Counted from the stretch's first letter, positions 1 to 9,182 are shown. The stretch: 64,000 nucleotides of DNA from Melioribacter roseus (GCA_020722005.1 DYLP01000002.1:1-64000), one strand, 5' to 3'. Numbers and translations are program-made. The notes: generated by a model from the letters alone, not told the origin.

Positions 1-36
1 GATATTATTTCTATGTTTGTCAAAACAAACTTTTCT

Positions 37-180
37 CTAATGACAAATCTGGGTTAATTGGACGCCAAAGGGTATCCCTACAATTGTTATGCAGAGCAAT
101 AAACCAGCTATTAAATACTCAAAAAATAGAACAATTCCACCTCCAATAACAATCCACAAAAGATTTCCGAGCAATCGCAT
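37..180 (-). CDS. Short YccF-family (DUF307) membrane protein, possibly truncated
   Basis: A 47-codon frame starting MRLLGNLLWIVIGGG and continuing through LIAGLLLCITIVGIPFGVQL matches the hallmark of one YccF domain: a glycine-rich first helix, then an LLxCITIxGIPFGxQ block. The family is inner-membrane and of unclear function. Usual members carry two such repeats and are about 120-150 residues long. Here the frame stops at TAG just after the GIPFG block and the following WPFG-type segment is missing, so this may be a decayed or frameshifted copy. It lies downstream of tmRNA on the same strand. No convincing Shine-Dalgarno sequence was seen. Confidence 0.5.
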   Translation of the reverse strand: MRLLGNLLWIVIGGGIVLFFEYLIAGLLLCITIVGIPFGVQLTQICH

Positions 181-252
181 CGATTTTATGTCCCGATTTA
201 TTGGATTGTTAGACGTAGAGAGAGGAATTTTGTTTTGAAGTGAAATAAAAAT

Positions 253-611
253 TGGTGGAGGTGCGGGGAGTCGAACCCCGGTCCGAAGCTACGTTTCAGT
301 GAACGTCTACACACATAGTCTGTTTAAGTTTTGTCTCGTTTCGATCGGATTAACAGACAAATCCTCTCGAAACCAGTCCGTTAAAAATTCGCCTTGCCTG
401 CACGGACACTCGACTTGGCTATCGCACCTGAGCGACGTTCTTTCAAATCCCGGTGCGAGAGAACTTGAAGAACGGCTACCATATTTTAATTAGGCAGCTA
501 AAGCGTAATTATATTCGCCATTTACTTTTTTTACCGTCGTTTTACGTGTCTACGGTAACACGGTGTGCAGTTCAAAGAACCTATAGCTCCGTCGAAGCCA
601 ATATCACCCCC
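253..611 (-). ncRNA. ssrA: tmRNA (transfer-messenger RNA)
   Basis: On the minus strand the RNA begins GGGGGUGAUAUUGGCUUCGA, the classic tmRNA 5' end. It ends with a T-arm containing GGUUCGACUCCCCGCACC and an encoded terminal CCA. The first seven bases (GGGGGUG) pair with CACCUCC next to ACCA to form the acceptor stem, which fixes both ends at about 359 nt. An internal tag reading frame ends in YALAA followed by stop. With SmpB it rescues stalled ribosomes and tags the unfinished protein for proteolysis. The 5' end lies only 5 bases after the stop codon of the upstream adenosyltransferase gene, so its promoter or processing site must lie inside or before that gene. Confidence 0.95.
490..525 (-). 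other. tmRNA proteolysis-tag reading frame
   Basis: Within the tmRNA, after an A-rich stretch, the codons GTA AAT GGC GAA TAT AAT TAC GCT TTA GCT GCC TAA encode VNGEYNYALAA and stop. The YALAA end is the usual ClpXP-type degron. The resume codon is probably GTA by alignment with other tags (ANDENYALAA in E. coli), although AAT cannot be excluded. The tRNA-borne alanine would precede it. Confidence 0.85.
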
Positions 612-616
612 ATAAA

Positions 617-1156
617 TTATTTTTTCCAGATAATTTCTGGGGTGCCATTAATTTGATTACAATATCGAGCTAATACAAATAACAAATCAGAAAGGCGATT
701 CAAATATACTAAAACATTCTTCTCAATTTCAACTGTTTTCATTAAAGCCGCTACTTCCCTTTCTGCTCTTCTACAAACTGTCCTGGCATAATGCAATAAA
801 GCTGCAGATTTACTGCCTCCGGGTAAAATGAAATTTTTCAATACTGGCAGTCGCTCATCAAACCTGTCAATTAATCTTTCGAGGCGCTCCGACCTTGTCA
901 TTTCGAACCTATCAATTTTAACATTTGAATCAACGGGAGTTGCCAGGTCTGAACCCATTTCAAACAATTCAACCTGTATACTGCGTAAAACTTCGACAAG
1001 TTCCGGGTTCTCAATTTCTGTTATTGCCAGTCCTAATATAGAATTCAACTCGTCCACTGTTCCGTAGGCATTCAGTCGCTGGTCATCTTTAAATACTTTT
1101 TTACCCCCAAGTAAGTATGTTGTACCATTATCGCCAATTTTAGTATAAATCTTCAT
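617..1156 (-). CDS. pduO: PduO-type cob(I)alamin adenosyltransferase
   Basis: This cytosolic enzyme transfers the adenosyl group of ATP to cob(I)alamin, making coenzyme B12. The 179-residue protein has the ATP-binding N-terminus YTKIGDNGTT (residues 4-13), the conserved YGTVDELNS (31-39), and the late GG.K.A.LHYART.CRRAER segment (about 113-133) that carries the ATP-contacting Arg and Glu residues. Length and motif order are normal for the PduO/MMAB family; it is not the CobA or EutT type. The start is the ATG 3 bases after the ygfZ-like stop, so the two are probably co-transcribed. No B12-dependent enzyme is encoded in this window. Confidence 0.93.
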   Translation of the reverse strand: MKIYTKIGDNGTTYLLGGKKVFKDDQRLNAYGTVDELNSILGLAITEIENPELVEVLRSIQVELFEMGSDLATPVDSNVKIDRFEMTRSERLERLIDRFDERLPVLKNFILPGGSKSAALLHYARTVCRRAEREVAALMKTVEIEKNVLVYLNRLSDLLFVLARYCNQINGTPEIIWKK

Positions 1157-1159
1157 CTG

Positions 1160-2155
1160 TCAATCAATGTTCCTCAGTTCAATTTCAATTTCTTCCCCTT
1201 CATGATTAATATAAAGAGGAGTGTCGTTTAAATATTTTTTCTTAATTACAGCGAGCCCATAAAATTTACCTCCTACATTTATGCCGCTTGTTACAATTCC
1301 AGCTAATTCGCCAGCATTGTAAACTTCATATGATTTTTCGGCAATTTCCGTTCCAATTTTTATACCGACCAGTTTTTTTTGAACCTTATCATAAGTATCG
1401 AGTCGGGCTATGACTTCTTGACCAATATAACACCCTTTTGTAAAACTAATTTCACCAGTTAGTCCCACTTCATGCGGATTAAAATCCATTGTTACTTCAT
1501 TCCTGCCAACTATACCATGTAAAATGCAATAATATTTAAATGCATCTTCACTGACAAAGCCGAAGTCGAATGCACTTTTATTTGCATGGAGATATTCACA
1601 AAATTGTTTGTACTGATTTGACTTTATTACAATCTTATATAAAGTATTTCCTTTTTCAACATTTCTAAACAATACTGTATCGAATCCAGATGTCTGTGTA
1701 ATAATTAAATTGTTGTCATCAATTGAAAGAAATTCTTGTCCAAATATAAGTGATAAATAGGAAGTGCTTTGCTCGCCGGTAACCGTAATTATTTTATAGT
1801 CCGAAGTAACGTCGTTGGTTTTAATGTCTTCAGTAATAATATACTTGTTTATCCAGCTCAACAGCTTTTTGTCCGGATCAGGCTGTCCAATCAGCCAGAA
1901 AAAATCTGTAAGATAAAGTATTACAGTCCGATCAATGATCCTTCCTTTATCATTCAAAAAAAGCGTATTAATTTTTTTGCCAGGTATTAAGTCCTTAAGG
2001 TTGTTAGTGGAAATTCTATGTATAAAATCGAGAGTGTCTTTCCCTTCCACCTTAATAATATTTTCCTCAAGGCTTACGGCTGCAGCGCCATAGCATAGTA
2101 ATTTATATTCCTCGTTGATATTTTTTGTTAAATTATTATTCGTCCCAATAAACAT
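1160..2155 (-). CDS. ygfZ: YgfZ/CAF17-like folate-binding protein
   Basis: The 331-residue protein belongs to the GcvT-like YgfZ family, which uses tetrahydrofolate to help maintain or assemble some iron-sulfur enzymes. The diagnostic motif KGCYIGQEVIAR with its conserved Cys lies at about residues 240-252. The N-terminus has the family pattern VEGKDTLDFIHRISTNNL, where a nucleic-acid- or folate-binding fold begins. It is cytosolic, with no signal peptide or membrane segment. It is followed after 3 bases by the adenosyltransferase. The first 20 residues are poorly conserved-looking, so the true start could be slightly downstream. Confidence 0.88.
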   Translation of the reverse strand: MFIGTNNNLTKNINEEYKLLCYGAAAVSLEENIIKVEGKDTLDFIHRISTNNLKDLIPGKKINTLFLNDKGRIIDRTVILYLTDFFWLIGQPDPDKKLLSWINKYIITEDIKTNDVTSDYKIITVTGEQSTSYLSLIFGQEFLSIDDNNLIITQTSGFDTVLFRNVEKGNTLYKIVIKSNQYKQFCEYLHANKSAFDFGFVSEDAFKYYCILHGIVGRNEVTMDFNPHEVGLTGEISFTKGCYIGQEVIARLDTYDKVQKKLVGIKIGTEIAEKSYEVYNAGELAGIVTSGINVGGKFYGLAVIKKKYLNDTPLYINHEGEEIEIELRNID

Positions 2156-2183
2156 ACACGACCGTTTCTTTTTAATAAATTAG

Positions 2184-3014
2184 TCAATATTTACGGAACC
2201 AGCGCGGATTTACCTTAGTAACGTAAAGTTGTTTATTTTCGTTCCAGTAGAACGGTATCGAATCCAGAACACGAATTTTGAGCGAGTCTTCGATAAATCG
2301 GTATTCATAATAATCGGGATATTTATCATTATTAATGTTTGCGAGTGTTCTTTTATGAACAATACCCACGTAGGTTTCGAGCAGGTGTGGAGGCTTACGC
2401 CAGCCATCTATCAGGAAAAAATTATATTTCCTGTGTCCCGAAATAATTCCGTCCTCATAAAAGAGCTCGACATATTTAATATTCTTAGGTTTCCAGGTTT
2501 TGATAGACATTTTGCTGAAGCCACCGTGTATTGGTACTTCAGCTTCCCATATTTTTTCGAAATTGTTGTCGTTGCATTCGAATAAGGTCAAATAAAAGAA
2601 CGCCGTACCTAGTTTAGTACTATCGAGGTTGATAAAACTCGATTCGTATCCCTGTACGTTTTTCCTTTCGACAAATCTTTCGGATTCTTTGGAACGTACG
2701 ATCAGAGTCAAAATAAAATTTCCGCCGTCCTTAAAATAAATGACTGCCGGTTTTGGTATTCCGTATATTGTTGCTGGCTCATTTTGAAGTATATATGTGC
2801 CGGGCGGATAATTTTCCATAACGTATTCACCAAGCGCTATAGTATCGCACGGAAATCTGTTTTCGGCTCTTTCTTTTTCTACTTCGAGATTATATTCTCT
2901 TATTTCTTTTTCTTTACTGGATGAGGTTGCAGCATCTCCACCTTCTTTTTGCTCGGAAGTGCACGCAGAAATTAATGATAGCGAGAGAATCAAAAATTTA
3001 ACTAATTTTATCAC
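2184..3014 (-). CDS. Hypothetical lipoprotein
   Basis: A 276-residue protein with a type II signal peptide: a hydrophobic run FLILSLSLISAC ending in a good lipobox (ISAC), then a Ser/Glu/Lys-rich linker. The mature part is predicted beta-rich and hydrophilic, with Trp and Tyr scattered through it. I recognise no catalytic motif or family. The start codon is GTG and overlaps the TGA stop of the upstream M20 peptidase (GTGA), which suggests translational coupling. It should be anchored in the inner or outer membrane facing the periplasm. Function unknown. Confidence 0.7.
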   Translation of the reverse strand: MIKLVKFLILSLSLISACTSEQKEGGDAATSSSKEKEIREYNLEVEKERAENRFPCDTIALGEYVMENYPPGTYILQNEPATIYGIPKPAVIYFKDGGNFILTLIVRSKESERFVERKNVQGYESSFINLDSTKLGTAFFYLTLFECNDNNFEKIWEAEVPIHGGFSKMSIKTWKPKNIKYVELFYEDGIISGHRKYNFFLIDGWRKPPHLLETYVGIVHKRTLANINNDKYPDYYEYRFIEDSLKIRVLDSIPFYWNENKQLYVTKVNPRWFRKY

Positions 3015-4423
3015 CCTTTTAATTCCGAAAAATCTTTCAAAAAGTAAGCTGAAGCAATCATCCCATTTTTCAAATTATCGAGGACTAAGTGTTCATTCGG
3101 TGAATGGATGTTGTCTGTATCGAGTCCCAATCCCATTAAAATTGCAGGGGCTTTTAAATGATTCATGAACTCGACTACAATTGGAATCGAACCACCTTCA
3201 CGAGTAAAGACGGCTTTTTTACCGAAAGCCTTCGAAACTGCCTTAGCCGCTATTTGAACTGTCGGGTCTTCGAGCGGCACTACAACAGGATAGCCGTAAT
3301 GAATCATCTTTACGTTTACTTTAACTCCTTCGTGTGCCAGGCTTTTGATATAGCCGGTGAAATCTGCCGCTATTTTTTTAGGATTCTGATTCGCTACAAG
3401 TCGCATGCTGATCTTTGCAGACGCTCTCGATGGAATAATTGTTTTTGCCCCTTCGCCCGTAAATCCGCCGACAATTCCGTTACAATCGAGAGTTGGTCGA
3501 ACCCATAAACGTTCCAGAGTTGTGAACCCTTTTTCGCCATAGAGAGTTTTAACTCCCAATTCCCTTGCAAACTTTGCATCGGAAAATTTCAGGCGTTTGA
3601 AATTTTCTTTTTCAGCTTCACTTAATTTCATTACATCTTTATAAAAATTCGGGACTGTAACTCGTCCGTTTTTATCGTGCAATTTTGAAATTATTTTTGC
3701 CAGTTCGTTTATTGGATTGACAACAGCTCCGCCGAAACTTCCGGAGTGAAGGTCGGCTTTAGGTCCTGTCAATTCAACTTCCATATAAAGAAGTCCTCGC
3801 AAACCGTATGTGATAGTTGGTACTCCCGGAGCGTACATACTTGTATCGGAAATTAATATGGCATCGCATGATAGAAGTTCTTTATGTTTCATAATAAATT
3901 TCGATAAACTGCCACTGCCGATTTCCTCTTCGCCTTCGATTAAAAATTTTACATTAACGGGCGGTGCGCCATAGTTTTTAAAAAAAGCTTCTACACTTTT
4001 TATATGAGCAAATTGTTGACCTTTATTATCGTTTGCTCCCCTCCCCCATAATTTTCCATTTTCAATCTTCGGTTCGAACGGCGGAAAAGACCATTTTTCA
4101 ACTGGATCGACCGGCTGCACGTCGTAATGACCATAGATAAGAACGGTTGGTTTATCCGGAGCACCGACCCATTGACCATAGACGATTGGATGCTTTTCCG
4201 TACTGAATACCTCGACGTTTGTCAAACCGATATTTCTCAGTTTGTTTGCCAGAAATTCAGCACATTTCACCATATCTTTACTATGTTCTGATGATGTGCT
4301 GATGCTCGGAATACGCAGGTATTCTTTTAGTTCTTCCAAAGAATTTTCAAAATTCGTATTCAGATAATTGATTACATTGTCCACGACTCCTCCGGTAGTT
4401 TCTTTTAGGTACTCAAAGCCCAT
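3011..4423 (-). CDS. M20-family metallopeptidase (dipeptidase-like)
   Basis: The 470-residue protein has the di-zinc M20 layout of the carnosinase/CPG2/ArgE/DapE group. YGHYDVQPVDP (about 97-107) gives the first His ligand and the adjacent catalytic-type Asp. WGRGANDNKGQ supplies the bridging Asp, EGEEEIGSG the general-base Glu and its Glu ligand, and DTSMYAPG and the late LDTDNIHSPNEH further ligands. A lid/dimerisation domain (GLRGLLYMEVEL, HSGSFGG) sits in the middle. Members hydrolyse dipeptides or acylated amino acids, and the exact substrate cannot be read. There is no signal peptide, so it is cytosolic. The gene is divergent from the Lpt permease gene and coupled to the lipoprotein gene. 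Confidence 0.9.
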   Translation of the reverse strand: MGFEYLKETTGGVVDNVINYLNTNFENSLEELKEYLRIPSISTSSEHSKDMVKCAEFLANKLRNIGLTNVEVFSTEKHPIVYGQWVGAPDKPTVLIYGHYDVQPVDPVEKWSFPPFEPKIENGKLWGRGANDNKGQQFAHIKSVEAFFKNYGAPPVNVKFLIEGEEEIGSGSLSKFIMKHKELLSCDAILISDTSMYAPGVPTITYGLRGLLYMEVELTGPKADLHSGSFGGAVVNPINELAKIISKLHDKNGRVTVPNFYKDVMKLSEAEKENFKRLKFSDAKFARELGVKTLYGEKGFTTLERLWVRPTLDCNGIVGGFTGEGAKTIIPSRASAKISMRLVANQNPKKIAADFTGYIKSLAHEGVKVNVKMIHYGYPVVVPLEDPTVQIAAKAVSKAFGKKAVFTREGGSIPIVVEFMNHLKAPAILMGLGLDTDNIHSPNEHLVLDNLKNGMIASAYFLKDFSELKG

Positions 4424-4438
4424 TATCTTTTGAATTCA

Positions 4439-4467
4439 AATTTAACTTACATAACTGCAGGATTCAA
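4439..4467 (-). promoter_or_regulatory. Candidate sigma70-like promoter for the M20 peptidase gene
   Basis: On the minus strand TTGAAT and TAAATT (each 4 of 6 to consensus) are separated by 17 bases in the divergent intergenic region. The predicted start site would leave a leader of only about 9 bases before the ATG at 4423, and no clear Shine-Dalgarno sequence is present, so the assignment is weak. Confidence 0.3.
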
Positions 4468-4542
4468 GTAAATTAGTAGATAAAAAATTTTTATTCTGCC
4501 TTTATTTATTGGTAAATTTGAATGTCTATAAATTTATAACAA

Positions 4543-5913
4543 ATGATATTAACAAAATACATATTAAAAAACCATCTGGCTCCTTTTCTGTTTTCGGTAT
4601 TTTCACTCATCGGCATCTTTTTATTGCAGTTCCTTATGAAATTTGCTGATCGATTAGTTGGTAAAGGATTGGGGCTCTGGATTATTATAAAATTGATAGT
4701 TTACAACCTTGCCTGGATGATTGTACTTGTTATACCGATGTCTGTTCTGGTTGCAACTTTAATGGCATTCGGAGGAATGGCACAAAATAACGAAGTTGCC
4801 GTCTTGAAAGCCACCGGCATGAGTCTCTACAGAATGATACTGCCGCCACTTGGCGCTTCGGTTTTATTGGCTCTATTTCTAATCTATTTCAATAACAATA
4901 TCTATCCTGATGCAAATCATGCTGCCAGAATTTTAATGGAGGATATATCACGTCAAAAACCGACACTATCTTTGGTACCTGGAGTGTTTTCACAGGACGT
5001 CCCCAACTATTCAATTCTTGCACGTCAAATCGACCAGGGAAACAACATATTGAAAGACATTACAATTTACGACTATTCGACTCCACCATCTATTAATTTG
5101 GTTACTGCGAAAAAAGGTATCATTTATCTTTCGCCAAATCAGAAAAAATTGATAATGGATTTAGAGCTGGGTGAAATACACGAATTTAATAATAGCAACT
5201 GGAATGAATATAGACGACTCCGTTTTAACAAACATAAAATTGCTATGCCTGCTGAACAATTTACATTTGAGCAATCGACACCAGGCGGTCCACGCGGCGA
5301 CCGTGAACTTGGCGCACCGCAAATGTTGTTAATTGTCGATAGCCTCCAAAAAACAAGGGGAAAATTCCTGTCCGAACTAAACAATACACTTTCTAAAATT
5401 ACTGTTAATGAAACTCTTAGGGTCACCGAAAAGGAAAACGAAAAGATATATGACAGAGTTAAACGAAAATTAATCAATCATAAAAATATATTGAGTAACA
5501 TTCTAATTCGACTTGAATACAATAAAAAGGAGATTAATCGCTATTGGGTTGAAATTCATAAAAAGTATGCCTTACCTTTCGCCTGCATAGTATTTATACT
5601 AATCGGGGCACCGCTCGGTACAATGACACGAAAAGGTGGCTTCGGAATGGCTGCAGGAATCAGTCTTGTATTTTTTCTAATTTACTGGACATTTTTAATA
5701 GGCGGAGAAAAACTTTCCGACCGTGGCTTACTCTCACCCTTCTGGGGCATCTGGAGCGCAAATATTTTGTTGGGAATTTTAGGAATTGTACTTACAATTA
5801 AAAGCGCAAGAGAACGTATTGAACTGAAATTCGACTTCATTAGTAAAGTAATACCTAAATCCTGGAAATTTAATACGGATGAAAATGAAAATTCTCGACC
5901 GCTATCTGATTAA
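4543..5913 (+). CDS. lptF: LptF/LptG-family LPS export permease (first copy)
   Basis: This is an inner-membrane subunit of the Lpt ABC exporter, which moves lipopolysaccharide from the inner membrane to the periplasmic bridge. There are three N-terminal membrane segments (about 15-35, 55-80, 100-120), with the conserved KATGMSLYRMI coupling region that touches the LptB ATPase. A periplasmic beta-jellyroll-like part follows (about 130-240), then three C-terminal segments (about 345-435) starting APLGTMTRKGGFG. At 456 residues it is about 90 longer than usual; the excess is a charged, probably coiled-coil insert at about 265-340 before the fourth helix. Calling this copy LptF and the next LptG follows gene order only. 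Confidence 0.88.
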   Translation: MILTKYILKNHLAPFLFSVFSLIGIFLLQFLMKFADRLVGKGLGLWIIIKLIVYNLAWMIVLVIPMSVLVATLMAFGGMAQNNEVAVLKATGMSLYRMILPPLGASVLLALFLIYFNNNIYPDANHAARILMEDISRQKPTLSLVPGVFSQDVPNYSILARQIDQGNNILKDITIYDYSTPPSINLVTAKKGIIYLSPNQKKLIMDLELGEIHEFNNSNWNEYRRLRFNKHKIAMPAEQFTFEQSTPGGPRGDRELGAPQMLLIVDSLQKTRGKFLSELNNTLSKITVNETLRVTEKENEKIYDRVKRKLINHKNILSNILIRLEYNKKEINRYWVEIHKKYALPFACIVFILIGAPLGTMTRKGGFGMAAGISLVFFLIYWTFLIGGEKLSDRGLLSPFWGIWSANILLGILGIVLTIKSARERIELKFDFISKVIPKSWKFNTDENENSRPLSD

Positions 5914-6967
5914 ACAATTTTTACAATCCGTATTATTTGGATTGATCACTTTCACGGTGATTTTCGTAATCATCGATATGATGGAAAAACTCGGCGATTT
6001 TATCGACCAGAATGTCGATGCAAGTATGATAATGGAATACTACATCGTTTTCATGCCTGAAATAATAAGACTAATGACACCAGTTGCAGTTCTACTGGCA
6101 AGTTTATTTACTGCAGGTAAAATGTCGAACCAAAACGAATTGACTGCAATTAAAGCAGCCGGCATCAGCATCTACCGTTTTATGACCCCGTTTATTATTA
6201 CCTCATTTTTTATATCGATTCTATTGATATATTTCGGAGGCTACATTGTCCCGATGGCAAACAAACACAAAGTTTATATTGAACAAACTTATCTTAAAAA
6301 AGGAATAGTCTATTTTGGAAGCAATATATACTTTCAGGATACTAAGAACAGAATAGTGACGATTAATCTTTATGATATTGCAAACGACCAGGCTAATCAG
6401 GTTAGCATTCAGGAATTCTCATCCAACGACAACACTAAAATCTTAAGAAGATACGATGCATTCAGAATGAAATACGACAGCCTTAAAAATCAATGGATAT
6501 TGTATAATGGAGTCGAACGGGATTTCGGCGACACAACGGAAAGTATGTCACGATTTGCAGTAAAAGAATTTCCTGGACTGAATTTTAAGCCTGAGGATGT
6601 AATTAAAAAACAGCGTAAACCGGAAGAAATGTCGCTCGTAGAGTTAAAAAATTTTGGAGACGAACAAAAGCGTACGGGCAACAATCCAACTGCAATTGAA
6701 ATTGAATATCAATCGAGAATTTCGTTTTCATTTTCGTGCATTGTCGTCGTACTGTTTGGTTTACCAATTTCGGCAAATAAAAGAAGAGGAGGTCTGGCGC
6801 TCCAGTTCGGGATTAATTTGTTGATTACATTTATTTATCTTGTTTTCATGAAAGTAAGTCAGGCATTTGGTAAGAACGGAATGTTGGATCCGTTTTTAAC
6901 GGCATGGTTTGCAAATTTCGTATTTTTGATTGCCGCAATATTTAATTTGAGATACGTTTCGAAGTAA
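5879..6967 (+). CDS. lptG: LptF/LptG-family LPS export permease (second copy)
   Basis: The 362-residue partner of the preceding permease has standard length for LptG. Its layout is membrane segments near residues 12-32, 50-75 and 95-120; the coupling loop AIKAAGISIYRFM; a periplasmic domain; then C-terminal segments beginning GLPISANKRRGGLA. The two permeases normally form a heterodimer around LptB. The frame overlaps the first gene by 35 bases; a second ATG six bases downstream is equally possible. The stop lies 4 bases from the convergent cyclase gene. The LptB, LptC, LptA and LptD genes are not in the window. Confidence 0.9.
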   Translation: MKMKILDRYLIKQFLQSVLFGLITFTVIFVIIDMMEKLGDFIDQNVDASMIMEYYIVFMPEIIRLMTPVAVLLASLFTAGKMSNQNELTAIKAAGISIYRFMTPFIITSFFISILLIYFGGYIVPMANKHKVYIEQTYLKKGIVYFGSNIYFQDTKNRIVTINLYDIANDQANQVSIQEFSSNDNTKILRRYDAFRMKYDSLKNQWILYNGVERDFGDTTESMSRFAVKEFPGLNFKPEDVIKKQRKPEEMSLVELKNFGDEQKRTGNNPTAIEIEYQSRISFSFSCIVVVLFGLPISANKRRGGLALQFGINLLITFIYLVFMKVSQAFGKNGMLDPFLTAWFANFVFLIAAIFNLRYVSK

Positions 6968-6971
6968 TCCA

Positions 6972-9182
6972 TTATTTAGTGGTCAGCTCAAAAATTCCAT
7001 CCCAATCTGCAGGTGGTGGATTGGTAATATAAAATTCGCAACGTTCTGCATAAACTCGTGATGGATAATCTTTCAGTTCATCAAACGTTCGTCTGAAGTA
7101 ATCACAAGCAGCTTCAAAATTGCGCATTTTATATAAGCTTAGACCCTGGAAATAAAAATCGAGTTTTTCCAGTGCTTCCTTTGCAGCAACGTCATCTTTT
7201 GTACTGATCAGTTCATAAATTTTAGTTGGTACCATTTTACCTTTTACTCTGATTAGGTCGAGTTCCCTTGCAAGGAAATGTTCTTTAATCAATTCATAAG
7301 TCGAGGCGCTTATCATAATATTAGTGCCGTAGGCTTTATTGGCGCTTTCAAGTCTCGACGCCAGATTGACGTTATCGCCCAGCACAGTGTAATCGAACCT
7401 CTTCACGCCTCCAATATTGCCCACAATTGCTTCGCCTGTATTGATGCCAATTCTAATATAAATTGGTGTTTCTCCAGCAGCCATCCAATTCTCTCTGAGT
7501 TCAACGAGACGTTTTTGCATTTTTAAAGCGGCATGACAAGCCAGCAGAGCATGCTCTTTTATTTCAATCGGGGCTCCCCAGAAAGCCATGATTGCATCAC
7601 CTAAATACTTGTCGACAGTACCCTTATGTTCAATGATAATTTCACTCATTTCATTAAGGAATTCATTAATGTATCCAACCAGCTCTTCGGGCTTCCTTTT
7701 TTCGGAGAACGACGTAAAATTGGCAATATCACTAAACATTATCGTAATTTCTTTCCTTTCACCACCAAGTCTCAATTTCGATGGATTCTTTAACAACTCC
7801 GTTACAATCTCCTTGCTTACATACTGGCTGAACATATTTTTTATAACAAGATTTTGCTTACGCTCGCTAATAAAATTATACGCTGTCGACGTAAAATAAG
7901 ACAATACCACCGCAAGCGAGTAATTTACTACCGGCACAACAAGATGATAATCGATAAACAAAATAACGGCGCCCCTGTAGATTAAGTATATGCAACAGAC
8001 AATCGCTGTAATATTTAATACTTCTATGACAATACTATTTTTCAGTTTGATATTTCTTACAGCATTGGTAAGAATAAAAGTAAGAAAAGAAAGAATTGTG
8101 GTAAGAATGAAAATTATAGAAGATGACTGTTTGTATAAAAAATCTTTCCATAAAATATTTTGAATTACATTTGCATGGAATTCGATACCATAGAGGATGT
8201 TACTTCCTGTCTTGCCTTCCGAAAATGCAACCGGCAGCAGGTCCCTATCTTCTGGCATGGTCGAGCCAATAATTACGATTTTATCTTTGAATATTCCTGA
8301 ATGAAGCAATCCGATATCCGGGTCGTCCCATGTATTAATTTCCATGCCGAGCAACTGTTCATCTGATGTTTCATAATCCTTATCATCAAGCACATCAATT
8401 AAATTAACTCTTTTGAAAGTTGCATCACCTCCGTAAAAATTGATAAGCATACTTTCATTGTCCCATTTAGGAATTCTGACATCGTTCAGAATAAAATAAT
8501 CGGCATTATCTTTAACCAGATAATTGTTTTTCAGACTTTTGAACTTGTTGATAATAGCAAAGCTGAAACTGGGAAAAGACTTTCCAATTACGGCAGAACG
8601 AACGTAAGGAAAGTACCTGCGATAAATACCATCGTTATCGGACGGCACCTGTACAATTCCGCTCGAACTATCAACACTAAAGAATATATTGTCTAAGTTG
8701 TAATTTGTACTGGAGATAAAACTTTTTCCCGCCTGCAATTTGCTTTCGTTCGATATGTCGATTTTTCCGGCTAGCACAACTTTTCCTGAACGCCTGATCG
8801 ATAAAGACATTAGCGAGTCGTTCTTCGACGAATATGAATCCGCATTAGAAAAATTGATATCGATACCGATTGCTTTTACGCCTGCTTGAGAGAGATTATC
8901 GATGACATGCGAAAAAATGGATCGTGGCCAGGGCCATCTCCTTTGACTTTCCGGTACCTGGTCGTAAGTATTTTGATTTATTTCAAGAAGAATTACATCC
9001 GAACTATCTTTGATATCGAGAGCACCTCTTTCTTGGAATCGTTTATCGATAAGGCGCAGTTCAAGATCCTTCAAAGGTGAAATTTGAAATGGCGACACAT
9101 TCGTAATCAAAAAGGATAAAATTGCAGAAAGAAATACAATTATAATCCCGCTTAATAAATCTTTCTCTTTTTTTATTTCCAT
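6972..9182 (-). CDS. CHASE2-domain class III adenylate/guanylate cyclase
   Basis: A membrane receptor cyclase of 736 residues. It has one N-terminal membrane helix (about 10-30) and a large extracytoplasmic CHASE2 sensor (about 35-345, with VKAIGIDINFS and IVIIGSTMPED). Three closely spaced helices follow (about 350-440), then a cytosolic class III catalytic domain (about 475-650). Both metal Asp residues are present (MFSDIANFT and YLGDAIMAF), as are the base-recognising Lys (VDKYLGD), DYTVLGD, and the transition-state Asn and Arg (NLASRLE). The Lys with DYT looks more like an adenylate than a guanylate cyclase. A short TPR-like tail follows (about 670-725). It is the last gene of a four-gene unit and directly abuts the outer-membrane protein gene. 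Confidence 0.92.
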   Translation of the reverse strand: MEIKKEKDLLSGIIIVFLSAILSFLITNVSPFQISPLKDLELRLIDKRFQERGALDIKDSSDVILLEINQNTYDQVPESQRRWPWPRSIFSHVIDNLSQAGVKAIGIDINFSNADSYSSKNDSLMSLSIRRSGKVVLAGKIDISNESKLQAGKSFISSTNYNLDNIFFSVDSSSGIVQVPSDNDGIYRRYFPYVRSAVIGKSFPSFSFAIINKFKSLKNNYLVKDNADYFILNDVRIPKWDNESMLINFYGGDATFKRVNLIDVLDDKDYETSDEQLLGMEINTWDDPDIGLLHSGIFKDKIVIIGSTMPEDRDLLPVAFSEGKTGSNILYGIEFHANVIQNILWKDFLYKQSSSIIFILTTILSFLTFILTNAVRNIKLKNSIVIEVLNITAIVCCIYLIYRGAVILFIDYHLVVPVVNYSLAVVLSYFTSTAYNFISERKQNLVIKNMFSQYVSKEIVTELLKNPSKLRLGGERKEITIMFSDIANFTSFSEKRKPEELVGYINEFLNEMSEIIIEHKGTVDKYLGDAIMAFWGAPIEIKEHALLACHAALKMQKRLVELRENWMAAGETPIYIRIGINTGEAIVGNIGGVKRFDYTVLGDNVNLASRLESANKAYGTNIMISASTYELIKEHFLARELDLIRVKGKMVPTKIYELISTKDDVAAKEALEKLDFYFQGLSLYKMRNFEAACDYFRRTFDELKDYPSRVYAERCEFYITNPPPADWDGIFELTTK

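Noticed and set aside
1-36. Hairpin as a tmRNA or YccF terminator
   Set aside because: TTTGTTTTGACAAA-type pairing is short and AT-only; too weak to call.
453-656. Open frame of 67 codons on the plus strand over the tmRNA
   Set aside because: It lies opposite the tmRNA, has no ribosome site and ends inside the adenosyltransferase gene; it is a by-product of the RNA sequence.
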